From positions 21,338,197 through 21,402,196 of the forward strand of contig NC_133230.1 of NCBI RefSeq assembly GCF_040436345.1: a stretch of 64,000 bases of DNA. Direction: 5' to 3'. The stretch is from Pagrus major. Lineage: Eukaryota > Chordata > Actinopteri > Spariformes > Sparidae. This document shows, one piece after another, positions 27,601 to 38,558 of this stretch. Positions within the stretch are counted from its first letter, which is position 1, and each line of letters starts with the position of its first letter. Below the pieces are notes generated by a model. It did not search any database and was not told the DNA's origin. It saw only the letters and a list, made by a program, of their open reading frames with translations. The position numbers and the translations under genes are program-made.

Positions 27601-30600
27601 TGCACTAAAAGGGCAATCTGAGTTTAACAACATACATACACTGAACACTTCTTTGTGGAATACATTCAGAATCAATCATGTGATGAATAACAAGCACCGT
27701 GTCATTTTCTGTTTGTTTCAAAGCTCTGTTGATTGGATACCATGACAATCCTCGGGTGTATTTAAAAGTGATGGATTAAGCCTATTCAAAGTCTATGTGG
27801 ATAGTATTCCAAGATTGAATGTACAGTATGTAGTTTCTGCTGCTAGGGGTGAAATGTTGATTTCTCTGGGATTGAACATTGTTCAAAACATTTTGGATAA
27901 TGTAAATGCAAAACTCAACAACATATATAAACAAGACATTTTAGACATTTTAATGCAGAAATGTTACACATCATATCTTTAAATGCTGTTACAAAACATG
28001 ATGTGGAAACAAATAAATAAAATTAAAAAAGCAACCTTTTCAGAAGAACATTTACATGCGCCTGCTGGTGAAAATTAACCGATGAAACATTTGAAACAAC
28101 TGAAACTGAAGTTGTAGTTGAAGTGGAGGTGCTAAAAGAAGTTGAAGTTTCAGTTCACTGAAAAAAGTTGAAATGCTTCCATGACTCCTGGCTATTTAAA
28201 CATATTACATCTTATTGTTTAAATAAAATCTCTGTAGTAGAGCCAAATACTTAACATGCATGTGGAATTTATTTCTGGTTTTAGATATTGATTTAATGCT
28301 TGGAGATATGATGATTTTGATAAACTAAAGCCAAGCCGCACACACACGCGCACACACACGCACACACATACAGGAGACACACACAATTAGCCAATTCATC
28401 TTAGTGATAGATAACAACTTTTTCCCTGCGGTGTTTTCATGTGACAGATAATTTGTCTGCTTTGGCTTCTGCTGCAGTGCGAGAGAGTGAGAATGAAGAC
28501 TTCAGCGAAAACAGTTTGAGACTGCCGTGATGGAGCCGGCAGGGAGATCAGTTCAACCTGACTGCATACGCTGCTCTACTCCCACTCGGTGATTATGTTA
28601 GGAAAAAATACCTTTGGAAGTTAAATCATAAGTCCTTCTTGGAAGCATATTTCCCTGAGATTTTTATCATGCGTGTTTTTGCCCTTTTTGGAGTTTCCTA
28701 GAGACTTTCTGGCCTGACTCTTAATCCTGATCTGTTTTGTTCCATTTCCTACTTGTCCTCTGGTGGTGAGTGCGTGACAGACCGACTCGAGATACTGAAA
28801 TCTGCATTTCACAAGAACCCCCTTTCCTTCCCTCCTCTTTCTGTTTTCTTGTCCATCATCCCATTAGGCGCTGGCAGGCCATCACCACAGCGTTTGTTTT
28901 TATAAGTAATTGTTCCATCGGAGCTGCGTTGCATTCTGGGTGCCTTTATTGCCACAAATATTAGGGGGCCTCATTGTCAAAATACGTCCAGGATTGAAGT
29001 CAGCTTAATTCAGCCAAATAGTCTGCAATTATCATGAGCAACACTTTCCATTAACATAGAATCGCCTAATTGTTCCCCATTTTAATTTAGTTGCGTGCAG
29101 TTAACTGTAGTGACCTGAAGGGAGGCCCATTATGTTGCTCAAAAAGATCAGAGGGGAGATTATTTATTTGAGATGCTGTAAATGAGGGGTAGCTCCCAGC
29201 ATAGCTGCACATACAGTATCCATCATGTCAGTTTATTATTTTTACTGGATCACAGAGGGAAAAAGCAAGAGAAGCAACTGCAGTCAGTTATAGTGCCGGT
29301 CAGGGGAGAAGGGTCGACGAAATCCTGGCAGCTGTTCAAGTTCAAGGCCCAGCGTGGAGAGTATAACATTTTAAACATCGCCTGGGACCCAGCAGAGAAG
29401 CCAAGCAGAAGACAGACAGTAAGAAGAAGAGACAGCATAGAGACGTGGGGTAAGATTGGAGGTGAGAGAGTGAGGGGTTTTGCAGGGTGATGTAAGGAGG
29501 AGGAGGAGGAGGTGGGGGTTTCACTGCGGCTGTAGAGATCCTCCCATCTGCCAGCGGACAGCCTGTCCTCCCCTGAGCTATCTGAAGAATCTGGTCAGTC
29601 AGTGCAACATGGCGCCTCCTCAATCCCTCCAGCTGGCTGTTTGGGCCCTGTTTGGGGTGGTCTCTTGACAACTGGCCCCCATCACCTCCCAGCACCCCCA
29701 CCAGGATAGACCGATGCATAAAGCAACCCTCTCTGTCCGCAGCTGCTCAGGCTACAGCAGGCTTCATATCAGCATTAACATGGGATTGTCATATTAACAT
29801 TTACAGGATTGTATTTTAATGTTTATGTCTGCACTGATAATATATTACAGGGCTGATACAGGGCTGGCAGCGCTCATTATGTGTACATGGAGAAATTGGC
29901 TCTCGCTGCACATTTTTCAATTTTGCTCCTCTCTGGAGACGTTGTCAGGCCAACTGTTGGATAAACTGCCCCGTGTGTGGCTGATCACATGTGGTAGCTG
30001 TTTTGAGATTTCCAGAGTGTGATGCAAGGCCACTGCGCATAACTTTCCCTGGACATTACAGTGTCCCCAACAACATCTGGAGCTCGTTGTGACCTGAAAT
30101 TATCAGGCCCTTTTCCTGTGATTCAGCTGGCACAGGAGGCCAGGGGAGAGAGTGTGTAGTGACCTGTTTCCTGTGGCTAGATTTGTGAATGAAGTGGGAG
30201 GGTAATGGCGTCAGACCCTAAACACTGTAGCAGACCATGAATGGATTAAAGTTGTGTGGAAGGAGGCTGATTGCATTTTAAACAATTTTATACTTTCTCT
30301 TGGAGCATTCACTTGCACTTGAATCATGACTCTTGTGATCGAATTTCCGTTTGCATAACAAACCTTTTGATTTCTTACTTTAGAGTATGTAAAGTATAAG
30401 GACTCTTGTTTGATCACTGATTCTATAATAAGTTGCAGCCTTTACTTACATTCCAGTGCAGAAGAACAGGCCTCTCATGCATTTAGAGGCCTTGATTATT
30501 TTTATTTTTCAATCTCAAAGAAATAACAATCATATGGCAGCCATACCTCACCCCTGTCTGCAGTTTAGTGAGCCAACATTGTATAAAGACAATAGTGGCA

Positions 30601-33600
30601 AGGGATAGCTTTAACAGGACAGACATATAAAGGGCGCCATTGTTCCCTAGAATCGCCAAAAAGTAGAGAGGAAATAGATTCAGGGAAAAAAAAGAGTCAA
30701 AAAGAAAACCCCGGCAGTGTGGGACCATGTTCTGTTTGGATTGGGAGGTTCAGGAACCGGGAGGAATGCAGAGAGCCCAAGTGAGCAACAGAGAAATATT
30801 TCTTCCAGTGGAGGCTGTTTTTTAAAGGAATGGGTTATTATAGTTGGCCAGTTAAACCCCTTCAAATAGCCATGACATCATGGCTGGGCTTGGTGCTGCA
30901 GGGGACAAACAAAGGAGGGTTTGTACCCAGAGAACCCTGGAGAGCTTTGAGGGTTTCGGGGGGACTCGGAGGGAGGCAGAACGAGGGGGTTAGAAGTCAC
31001 ATCTGGACTCTTTACCTGACCCAATCAAACCTTGAGAGGGAATCAAGTCTGCCAAACTACATCTAGAAAAATCCAACTTGAGGCTGCACTGAACTCGAAA
31101 TCAAAAAGAGGTATGAAAGGTAGAGAACTGGCTGGTAGTGTTTCCATTTTGTATTGTTATCAAAACACGAAGTTAACTTAGCCTCCACATAGGGATACTG
31201 TGTCCACTCCCTTGACATATTGTTGGTGAGTTTGTTAGAAATACTGAGAATGACTTACCATGTCTAATGCGAAGTGACACCTCAGCAGTATCATATAAAA
31301 TCATTTAACAGCAGGCGCTCTTCAATAATCATCTCCTCCTGCACAGAGTGGCAGATACTGGCGAGGAACCTGATCTGCTCTGTTAATTCATCATTGCTTA
31401 ACTCGAAAAGTCGATACGCATCACAAACTGTCGATTAGGTTTCACTCATTATATTCTCTCTAAGCCCTGTCTTAGCTCCATTGCATGATGTCAGCCAATG
31501 ACATAAACTCCACAGCTGTCTCCTGGAACTGGGCTTATGAAAACTTATCATATTACTTCCAAATGCTGCAGAGTGTGACCTGAGCATGCACCCCCGCTCA
31601 GAGGAGCCTATCTATAAATGCTAAATTTACTCAGATAGAGCCAGGAACACTTTACTGGGTCTGTTTGGTGCTGGGTCGCTGCCATAAAAGCGGTGATGGC
31701 GACACAGTCTACAATTAAAAATGAGACTCTGGCAGTTAATACATTCTTTAAAAATGCAGTGTACCTGTAATATTATAGTGAATACTGCTCTTTATTTTGC
31801 CATACACAGTAAAAAACACATTTTTAGCTTATGTTCTATATAAACTGGAACGATGTTGAGCAAGTTAATTCTTGAACCTGGAAATAGCAGTTTCACCAAC
31901 TAATCTTAATTTAAGATCCATAAAGCAACGTTTTCTAGAGCTTGTAATGTAGCTCAAAGCGCCAGAAAAAGCTAAAAAAGTTTCATATCTTGTCTTTAAG
32001 TTGTGGAAAGTTAATTTTAAAAAATGGTATCATCAACTCAAATGGCCTCACATCTTTATAAAAGTAAAACTATAATTGAATCACCTCATGTAATCTGTCA
32101 TCACCTTCTTTTACAGCTTGCACTGCTATTGTTTTTATTTTTATTTTGTTTTTTTCCCATAGTTTGAATTCTGTTCTGCAAGATGTATTTATCTTCACTT
32201 CAAAAGAACCAACACAATGCTGTTTTGTTTGGTCATCAGCTGCTGATTAATTAACTGTTGTTGTTGCTGTGTTAACAGATGACTCAGGTTCTGATAAATC
32301 TGGACCTGGGGCGGCTGATAGAGCAGAGTCTGACCTGGGCACTGATGGCTTGTCAGAAAAATTTGGTAAGAGCTCTGTTGGCATGCTAACAATGATGCAG
32401 CTGTAAATTAAAGGACCATAACAGGTTCTGCATGTTCTACAAATCACATGTACTTTTGTTTTTAGATTTTTGGATGCATTTCTTTTTCCAGGCTTTTATC
32501 TCTTTATGATATAAAACTCTTATTAGTCGACTCATAAAACTTCCTCTGTCATGTCATGTCTGCATTTAAAGGAACAATTCACCCAAAAATGAAAACTCAG
32601 TCGCAAGTTTCGTAGTCTACAAAACATTTCTGGAGCTTTAGAGCAAAACAGCGTTGCAGCATTCTACTAAAGATCTGAAGCAAAAGAACCGAGAAAAAAA
32701 AACACACCATAAAATGGCTCCATACAGCTTGTCTGGGGTAATTCCCAGGAAGCCCTGAGGTCGCTAATTGATTTGATAAAGACATTATTTACACCCTCGA
32801 CATGTGGTCGAGCTTGTGCAGCCACTTCAGACAATGCTTTGAGCTTTTGAGCTGTATGGAACCATTTTATGTTTTCTTTTCACTTATATTTTACGTTTTA
32901 AAAACAACTCGCCATCTACTTCAATTGTTTAGGAGAATTCTGCAATGCTGTTTTGCTGCGAAGCTCCAGAAATGTTTTGTAGACTACTACACTTCACCTG
33001 TCTTTCTATTGGCATGGGGTTTAGTAGATAATGGCTGAATTTTCATTTATGGGTGAATTTATCCTTTAATTTCTCTCAAAGTGACATATTGTTGATTGTT
33101 GACAAGTTTCAGTTCAATACAAATCAATGGGAGTCTGGAACAGAAAGAAAAAAAACAATATCTGGAATCTCTAAACCATCCCAGCAAGCCTTTAAAAAAA
33201 GTCAGCAAAAATGTATAGAGAGAAAGAACTATATATAAATGATTTGTAGTTAAGGAGCCAAAACTTGCAAAACTGCTGGTATGGTCCTTTAAAATAAGGC
33301 TGAATTGTCAGCTCACATCATGTATCCACTCTTAAGTTACTGAATGTTTCCTCTTGTTTCCCCAACAGTGCGTCCCCGCTTCACTCAGCCTGCTAAGATG
33401 AGAAATAGGGTGATAGCTCGTCCCGAGGGCAGCTCACTGCGGCTCAAGTGCATGGCCAGTGGAAATCCTCGACCGGACATCGTGTGGCTGAAGGACGACA
33501 GGCCGCTGACGGAGCAGGAGGTTGGCGAGGGCCGTCAGAAGAAGTGGACTCTGAGTCTGAGGACCCTGACGCCGGAGCAGAGCGGCAGATACACCTGCAG

Positions 33601-36522
33601 GGTCTCCAATCGGGCGGGGGAAATCAACGCGACGTATAAAGTTGAGGTCGTACGTGAGTATCCCACAGAGAGGCTGAGCTGCATGCATACCGAACATACT
33701 CACCTGGAAATACGAATGCTAACAGATGAGGCATTAATTTAAATGATTACTGCTGTTTGTGTGGATCATTGCTTCGGGAAATAGCATAGGAATAACTGTA
33801 ACCTTTACAAAAGACCTTCTCTCTGATCTACCTACTCCTGACGTCTGATCATGATCAGCAGGTCTTATTCATATCCTCGCTGCATGGATGAATGTGCATG
33901 TGTAATCATGTATATGAGAAGCATATTGAGGAAGCAGGCTTGAGAGTGAGGGCTTGTGCCCTGGTGTTTGTACAGGGGGAGAGAGAAAGAGAGAGAGAGA
34001 GGGAGAGAAGCTGTTTAACTCAGAGACCCTCCACCCAATCTGGAGCTGATTAAAGCCCAGCTGTCTGCCAGACCCCCAGCCCCCCCACCCTCCCATGAGA
34101 AATGTGTGCTGTACAACCAGGAGCAAAGAAAGAGAGGAAACTAATCACACATACTTCTAGTGTTACATGTGGTATTCCTCCCTCTCTGTCAATTATAAGT
34201 TCTAAGCCCGAGGCTAATAACGGTATGGACAACTAAGACCTCTTCTATCTGCAGAAGGGCTGTCATGTCAAAAGAAGTCCTGACAGTGTTTCTCTGTGTT
34301 TCTATACAGAAAGGACAAACTGCAAGCCTATTTTGACGGGCACTCATCCGGTCAACACAACAGTGGACTATGGAGGCACCACGTCGTTCCAGTGCAAAGT
34401 GAGGAGCGACGTTAAGCCGGTCATTCAGTGGCTCAAACGGGTGGAGACAAACGAGGAGAGCCGCTACAACTCCACCATCGAGGTGGGAGACCACCGCTTC
34501 GTGGTGCTGCCCACGGGGGAGGTGTGGTCACGACCCGATGGCTCCTACCTCAACAAGCTGCTCATTACCCGCGCCAAGGAGGAGGACGCCGGCATGTACA
34601 TCTGCTTAGGCGCCAACACCATGGGCTACAGCTTCCGCAGCGCCTTCCTCACTGTGCTGCCAGGTGAGGCCTGGGGAATGTCTGTCTGTTTACAGTGTAG
34701 TGCTGCTACAGCAGCCGGATGTGTTACAAACATACTGCAGAGCAACAAATCACCCACTTGGACAAGGATCTGTGCTATCAGTTTGTATATTTTATGTGGT
34801 TGTTTATTTTTAGGGATCTGCATTAGTGCACATCACACAATAACATCACAGGAATGTTTAACTGAAAGGAAAGCGAGACTACATGCATGTCAGGGAAAAG
34901 TAATGATGACAGATGACAGCAAAGCAAGGTTAACGAGCATAAATGTTTTGTTGTTACCTGTTTTATATCAGTTTTTGATATGTTTGGGACTCATTCTCCA
35001 CCAAATATATAAAGGCCTGTCAGATTCAGGAGGCATTGAAGCGATCATCTTGTTATTTAGGGCTGATTTGTAGTGTTTTATTTTAGTTTTTTTCTGTAAA
35101 CAAACTGAAGCAAATGTATGAAGCTGTAGGCATTTAAGAGCTCAAATTAGGGCTGGGCTGTCCTTAAAATGATATTCAGATATTTTTAGGCTATATTGCA
35201 ATATACAACATATATCTCAATATTTTTTAAATATCCTCAAACAAGCTGCATAAACGCTAGGACTGAATATCGTGATTATTTTTTACCAAATATCTTGATA
35301 GCAATATTGCAACAATATTGCAGAGGTGACTTCTCACAAAATACTACCTCAATGAGATTATTGATAAATAATCACCAGTAATGTAGATATAATGGCTAAC
35401 TGGGTAAAGGCAAGTATAAGAGAACAAGTGGAACAGTCTGGTAAGTTCAGAAAACTACATAATTTAAATGTGACGCAGCCTTTAAAAATCGGGAAAAGAC
35501 AACACTTGTGCCAAAATTTAAGACGATATATAGTCTCTTTAGACCTCCCAGCCCTAGCTCAAATGATTGGTCCATTAACCAATTTGAAAATAATTGACAG
35601 AAAATAATCAACAGTTTTGATTATATATGAAATATGTAGGTCAGTTTTCAAGAAAAAAAGTGCCAAACACTCGCTGGTTTTTGCTTTACAAATGTGAGGA
35701 TTTTTCTCTTTTTTATATCATTGTACATCAGACATATTTGATTTGGCAAAAAATTAACTCACGGTCTACTTAATAGCTCAAGCAGAGCTGTCAGCATCTT
35801 ACATCTCACAGTCTTCCTCTGGGCACTTTATATATTTAAGACTTGTGATGGTGTGATGACAGATGGTCGTATATGAGATGACTCAAAGAATAAAGCATCT
35901 TTGGGCATTTTATTGACTAAGCGCTCAATCCACACAAAAAACAGCAGACTAATTGATAGTCAATATAACCCCTTGTTTCAGGCCTGAAGCACTTCACCTG
36001 TGTATTTAAACAAACTCTTGGCAGCGTTTTAAGAGTTGGAACCTTGTTTTGATTTTATTTTGGCCCTCTTTTTCTGCAGACACGAAGCCTCCCATCACGC
36101 CCATTTTCTCACCAGCCTCCAGCTCCCTCCCCTGGCCTGTCATCATTGGGATCCCGGCTGGAATAGTGTTCATCTTTGGCACCGTGCTCCTGTGGTTCTG
36201 CCAGAGCAGAAAACACTGCCCCCCTCCCAGCGCTCCAGCTGCGGCCGCACAGGTACTGCAGGGCTCCCACCGGCTGCCCTACCGAGAGCGGGACAGGGGC
36301 TACGCGGCTCCGTCGTCCAGCTCCTCCAGCCCGGAGAAAGACTGCATGAGCTCCATGAACTATGAGGAGTACCTGGCACAGCAGCAGCTCCTCCTCGCCC
36401 AGGGAGGCCCAACAATCCCCCCTAAAATCTACCCGAAAATTTACACTGACATTCACACGCACACTCACTCCCACGTGGATGGAAAAGTACATCAGCATCA
36501 ACACATTCATTTTCAGTGTTAG
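10119..36522 (+). CDS. fgfrl1: fgfrl1, fibroblast growth factor receptor-like 1 (complete)
   Basis: Type I membrane FGF/heparin-binding receptor without a kinase domain; in other vertebrates it is needed in kidney and diaphragm development. Coding exons: 10119-10197, 26222-26494, 32279-32365, 33369-33653, 34310-34663, 36080-36522; all internal junctions are phase 1, total 506 aa (human about 504). Signal peptide at residues 1-25; Ig1 Cys51-Cys99; a poorly conserved 29-residue acidic linker from the 87-bp exon; Ig2 Cys174-Cys223; Ig3 Cys270-Cys340 with the near-invariant [15 protein letters not shown] and [18 protein letters not shown] segments; membrane helix about 379-399. The short cytoplasmic tail has two overlapping YxxΦ-type signals (YPKI, YTDI) and ends in alternating histidines, as in mammalian FGFRL1. 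The start ATG begins a clean signal peptide just after the acceptor at 10106. Confidence 0.96.
14423..14452. repeat. (CTC)n trinucleotide repeat
   Basis: Roughly ten uninterrupted CTC units in a pyrimidine-rich part of fgfrl1 intron 2. On the complementary strand it creates an artefactual poly-Gly frame. Confidence 0.9.
16840..17155 (+). repeat. common percomorph interspersed repeat copy
   Basis: Contains the hallmarks, from memory, of a very abundant fish repeat: 'gaaatatctccacaacta', 'ttttgtacagacattca', then 'gttagcgtttacctgaaagc' and 'ccactagcatggc'. Diverged, no ORF, boundaries approximate. Class unknown to me. Confidence 0.6.
17829..17852. repeat. (CAT)n trinucleotide repeat
   Basis: About eight CAT units in fgfrl1 intron 2; gives spurious poly-Ser/poly-Met frames. 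Confidence 0.85.
18322..18466 (+). repeat. dispersed repeat, copy A
   Basis: Shares about 130 bp with 19677-19822 in the same orientation, including 'actcaaaactgc', 'ggtgtctccaggaccacatt' and 'ctcacaaggagaaa'. The copies are diverged, so the duplication is not recent. Confidence 0.7.
19677..19885 (+). repeat. dispersed repeat, copy B, with retroposon-like tail
   Basis: Second copy of the repeat at 18322-18466. It continues into 'ctccctcgggacaaataaa' followed by 'tgaatcttgaatgag', which resembles the 3' tail of fish L2/CR1-type retroposons. Whether the tail belongs to the same element is inference. Confidence 0.55.
23185..23340 (+). repeat. interspersed repeat, forward copy of an inverted pair
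   Basis: Matches the complement of 23520-23735 in the 'ggctacagtcagcagtcggttaacttagct' portion and resembles a known abundant fish repeat ('agtagtttgggaaatg...gagat.ccac...'). Non-coding. Confidence 0.65.
23520..23735 (-). repeat. interspersed repeat, reverse copy of an inverted pair
   Basis: On the minus strand it reads 'gatgagaagattgatacca', then 'ccacagccagcagctggct', then 'gtccaaaggtaacaaaac', the canonical order of the same family as 23185-23340. It extends further into the family consensus than the forward copy. Confidence 0.65.
24573..24638. repeat. (GAGT)n-(GT)n microsatellite
   Basis: Four GAGT-type units run into about 26 uninterrupted GT dinucleotides in fgfrl1 intron 2. Produces artefactual His-Thr and Cys-Val frames. 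Confidence 0.95.
26495..32278 (+). other. fgfrl1 intron 3 (5.8 kb), non-coding
   Basis: No exon recognised. Includes a CA-rich microsatellite near 28340-28385 and a GGA-rich patch near 29499-29516. ORFs in this stretch have no protein-family look. Confidence 0.55.
32566..33069. mobile_element. fold-back (palindromic) non-autonomous DNA element with TTAA ends
   Basis: Lies in fgfrl1 intron 4, before the Ig2 exon. The left arm (AAGGAACAATTCACCC..., then GTAGTCTACAAAACATTTCT) is mirrored by the right arm (AGAAATGTTTTGTAGACTAC..., then GGGTGAATTTATCCTT). A further inner arm (CATAAAATGGCTCCATACAG) is also mirrored, so most of the element pairs with itself around a loop of roughly 130 bp. Both ends sit at TTAA (32566-32569, 33066-33069), consistent with a TTAA target duplication. 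No transposase ORF. Similar 'CACCCAAAAATGAAAA' elements are very abundant in fish genomes. Confidence 0.85.
35148..35556. mobile_element. non-autonomous hAT-type element (MITE) with intact 8-bp target duplication
   Basis: In fgfrl1 intron 6. Starts TAGGGCTGGG and ends CCCAGCCCTA (10-bp perfect terminal inverted repeats) and is flanked on both sides by GCTCAAAT (35140-35147 and 35557-35564), an exact 8-bp duplication as made by hAT transposases. The 409-bp AT-rich interior has no transposase. Confidence 0.88.
35566..35715 (-). repeat. interspersed repeat fragment (family also in kif15 introns)
   Basis: Contains 'gaaaataattgacag', 'gtgccaaaca', 'acaaatgtgaggattttt', landmarks of a common fish repeat. 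Fragments that I assign to the same family occur in kif15 introns at 50930-50985 and 55885-56345. Confidence 0.55.
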
Positions 36523-38346
36523 CCTCAGTGCCAAATATCCCCACTGACTGTTCCAGTATCTCCGAGGGACAATGAGCTGTGGACTGAACAGCCACATTCA
36601 CCTGGCATTAAAAAAACTCTTCTCGTAGCTGGAGATTACTGGGAAGAGTGGGAAAAACAGTGGCCAGTGATACACATCCAAACTTCCATATTTGGTGCTT
36701 ATTTTTTTTTTACCTGTCATATCCTCACACCACTAAAAAATCCATGAATCCTTGTTGTGCACTTAATACAAAAAAGGACTTTTGTTTTTTGCAGCGTGTG
36801 AGTTTAAACGCAGCTGAAAGGTCTTCCTCAGCAGCTGAATTTTGCATTTTCCTACTTGAGGTGTAGCAGAAAATGGAGGTTAGGTTTTACCTTTCACTTA
36901 TTCAGCTGTTGGAGCGCAGAGGCTCCGTGTGTTCTGCCTGGAAATGAAGATGAAAAATGGTACTCAAGATTTACAAAGGGGCCGGTTTTACGCTCCTACT
37001 CAGGTAGTCCTTTTGTTGTTAAAGATGCATAATGTTTAAAATGCTGACCACTATCCTTTATGTTACCTTTCTCCATCCCTCACTTTTGTCCTCTGTTATC
37101 AGTGATATAGAGTAGGCTGGTAAGTTTTTTAAGCCTTTGTTATGGCATGCAAACCTTGCCTAAGACTGCAAGGGATGGCAGAAGTGTGTTTCCACGTTAA
37201 CTGAATTGGTCTCCGTTATATTTTTACTTAGGTTCCAATCATCCAGTCAGTAGCATGTTTTCGGTAAACCAGCAGAGGATAACCTTCTCCAACCGCAGTT
37301 TATGAAGCTGTAGTCATTTTATAATCAAGTTGAGTCATGAATATTTAATTTATTTTGCTAAAAAATGTATCAAAAGTTTTATTTTTCAGAGTAAGGCGTT
37401 TTACATATCTATGTAATGTTATTAAAGTATACTGTTGTTGTCGTGTATAGTACATTTTCAGTACTTCGTCACCCAGTTTAATCACATTTAGTTCATGCCA
37501 ATATGTAGGTATTTCTGTATGTAATTTGGTTATATTTGACAATCTTGTATGATGTACTCTGTTCAAGGCTCAAAAACTAAATCATCTAAAGTGTGATGGT
37601 TTGGTGGTTTGATTAAATGACCTTAAACAAATTCAGTATTCATGAAGATTTAAGTATTTGTTCAACCAATGAATATTCTTCAAATGCTGCTAACGAAGGT
37701 GTAAAAGTCCTTGTAAAAATTGTTGTCCTCCAAGATAACAGTTCCCTTTCCTAAAACATAATGGCTGGTTACAGACAGGTCAGCTTTCTTCCTTTGAGTG
37801 AGCTGAAGTGTCTGCTGAGGGTGACACAGAGGGCAGCCAGCAGAGGGACACAAGTTACTGGAATGAATGACTGAATAGATACCATACAGACACAAGAGCA
37901 GCCTCACAGTCCCTTTTTAGATGAGTGATGGCCCCTGCAAGACTACACCGAGTGACCAGCATCTTTCCCCCATTTAAAGTGAATCGCCTCCCCCTCTCCT
38001 CAGCCCGCACTACCACCTCATTCAACTCCAATCTAGGTAGGATTTCCTTTCACCATTTAGGAAGTGCATTGTCCTGCTCTGGGAGTGATGTGACAGGACC
38101 CTGTGATTGCTCAGGAAAGAAGGGGAGCATTGTGTCAGGTGAGCTCTTGTTTTGTTGTGAGCGTTGCAGGATGGGGATGAGCTCTGGCTCCAGACAGATG
38201 GGGGGTGAGTACGTTGAACAGCTTGTGTGTTTTAAAAGGAGAAATTCTACACAAAACTACTTTTTTTTAATGCTTCAAACAGCCATGTTATGTCCATATC
38301 CATAAATAATGCTTTAAATTCAAAACCCAGATGATGAAATAATAAA
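36523..38346 (+). other. fgfrl1: fgfrl1 3' UTR (probable extent)
   Basis: No coding sequence follows the stop. The strongest downstream poly(A) signal on this strand is AATAAA at 38341-38346; weaker variants (e.g. ATTAAA near 37612) could end a shorter form. Extent is inferred. Confidence 0.45.
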
Positions 38347-38360
38347 CATGAAGACAAACA

Positions 38361-38374
38361 CTGCCCCCTAGTGG
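38361..38374 (-). promoter_or_regulatory. CTCF-like motif, reverse
   Basis: CTGCCCCCTAGTGG is the reverse complement of a near-perfect CTCF core (CCACTAGGGGGCAG). It sits between the likely poly(A) signals of the convergent genes fgfrl1 and tacc3. Motif match only. Confidence 0.55.
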
Positions 38375-38423
38375 TTTATAATCATGCACATGGCAAAATA
38401 AGTGTTCGAACTTGTAAATCATC

Positions 38424-38429
38424 TTTATT
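38424..38429 (-). terminator. tacc3: tacc3 poly(A) signal
   Basis: TTTATT on the plus strand reads AATAAA on the tacc3 strand, about 130 bp after the tacc3 stop, giving a short 3' UTR. Confidence 0.6.
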
Positions 38430-38558
38430 AACTTTTTTACAGTAGTATAAGAACATGAACAAAGACAAACAATGTACTACACATGAAAATGATCCAGACA
38501 ACAACCATTAGGAAAAACAGAAATAAAGTTAGAAAATATACAGTATTTACAAATGAGC

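Noticed and set aside
29342-29719. 125-codon minus-strand ORF with a poly-Pro run
   Set aside because: Explained by a GGA-rich patch; no conserved segment.
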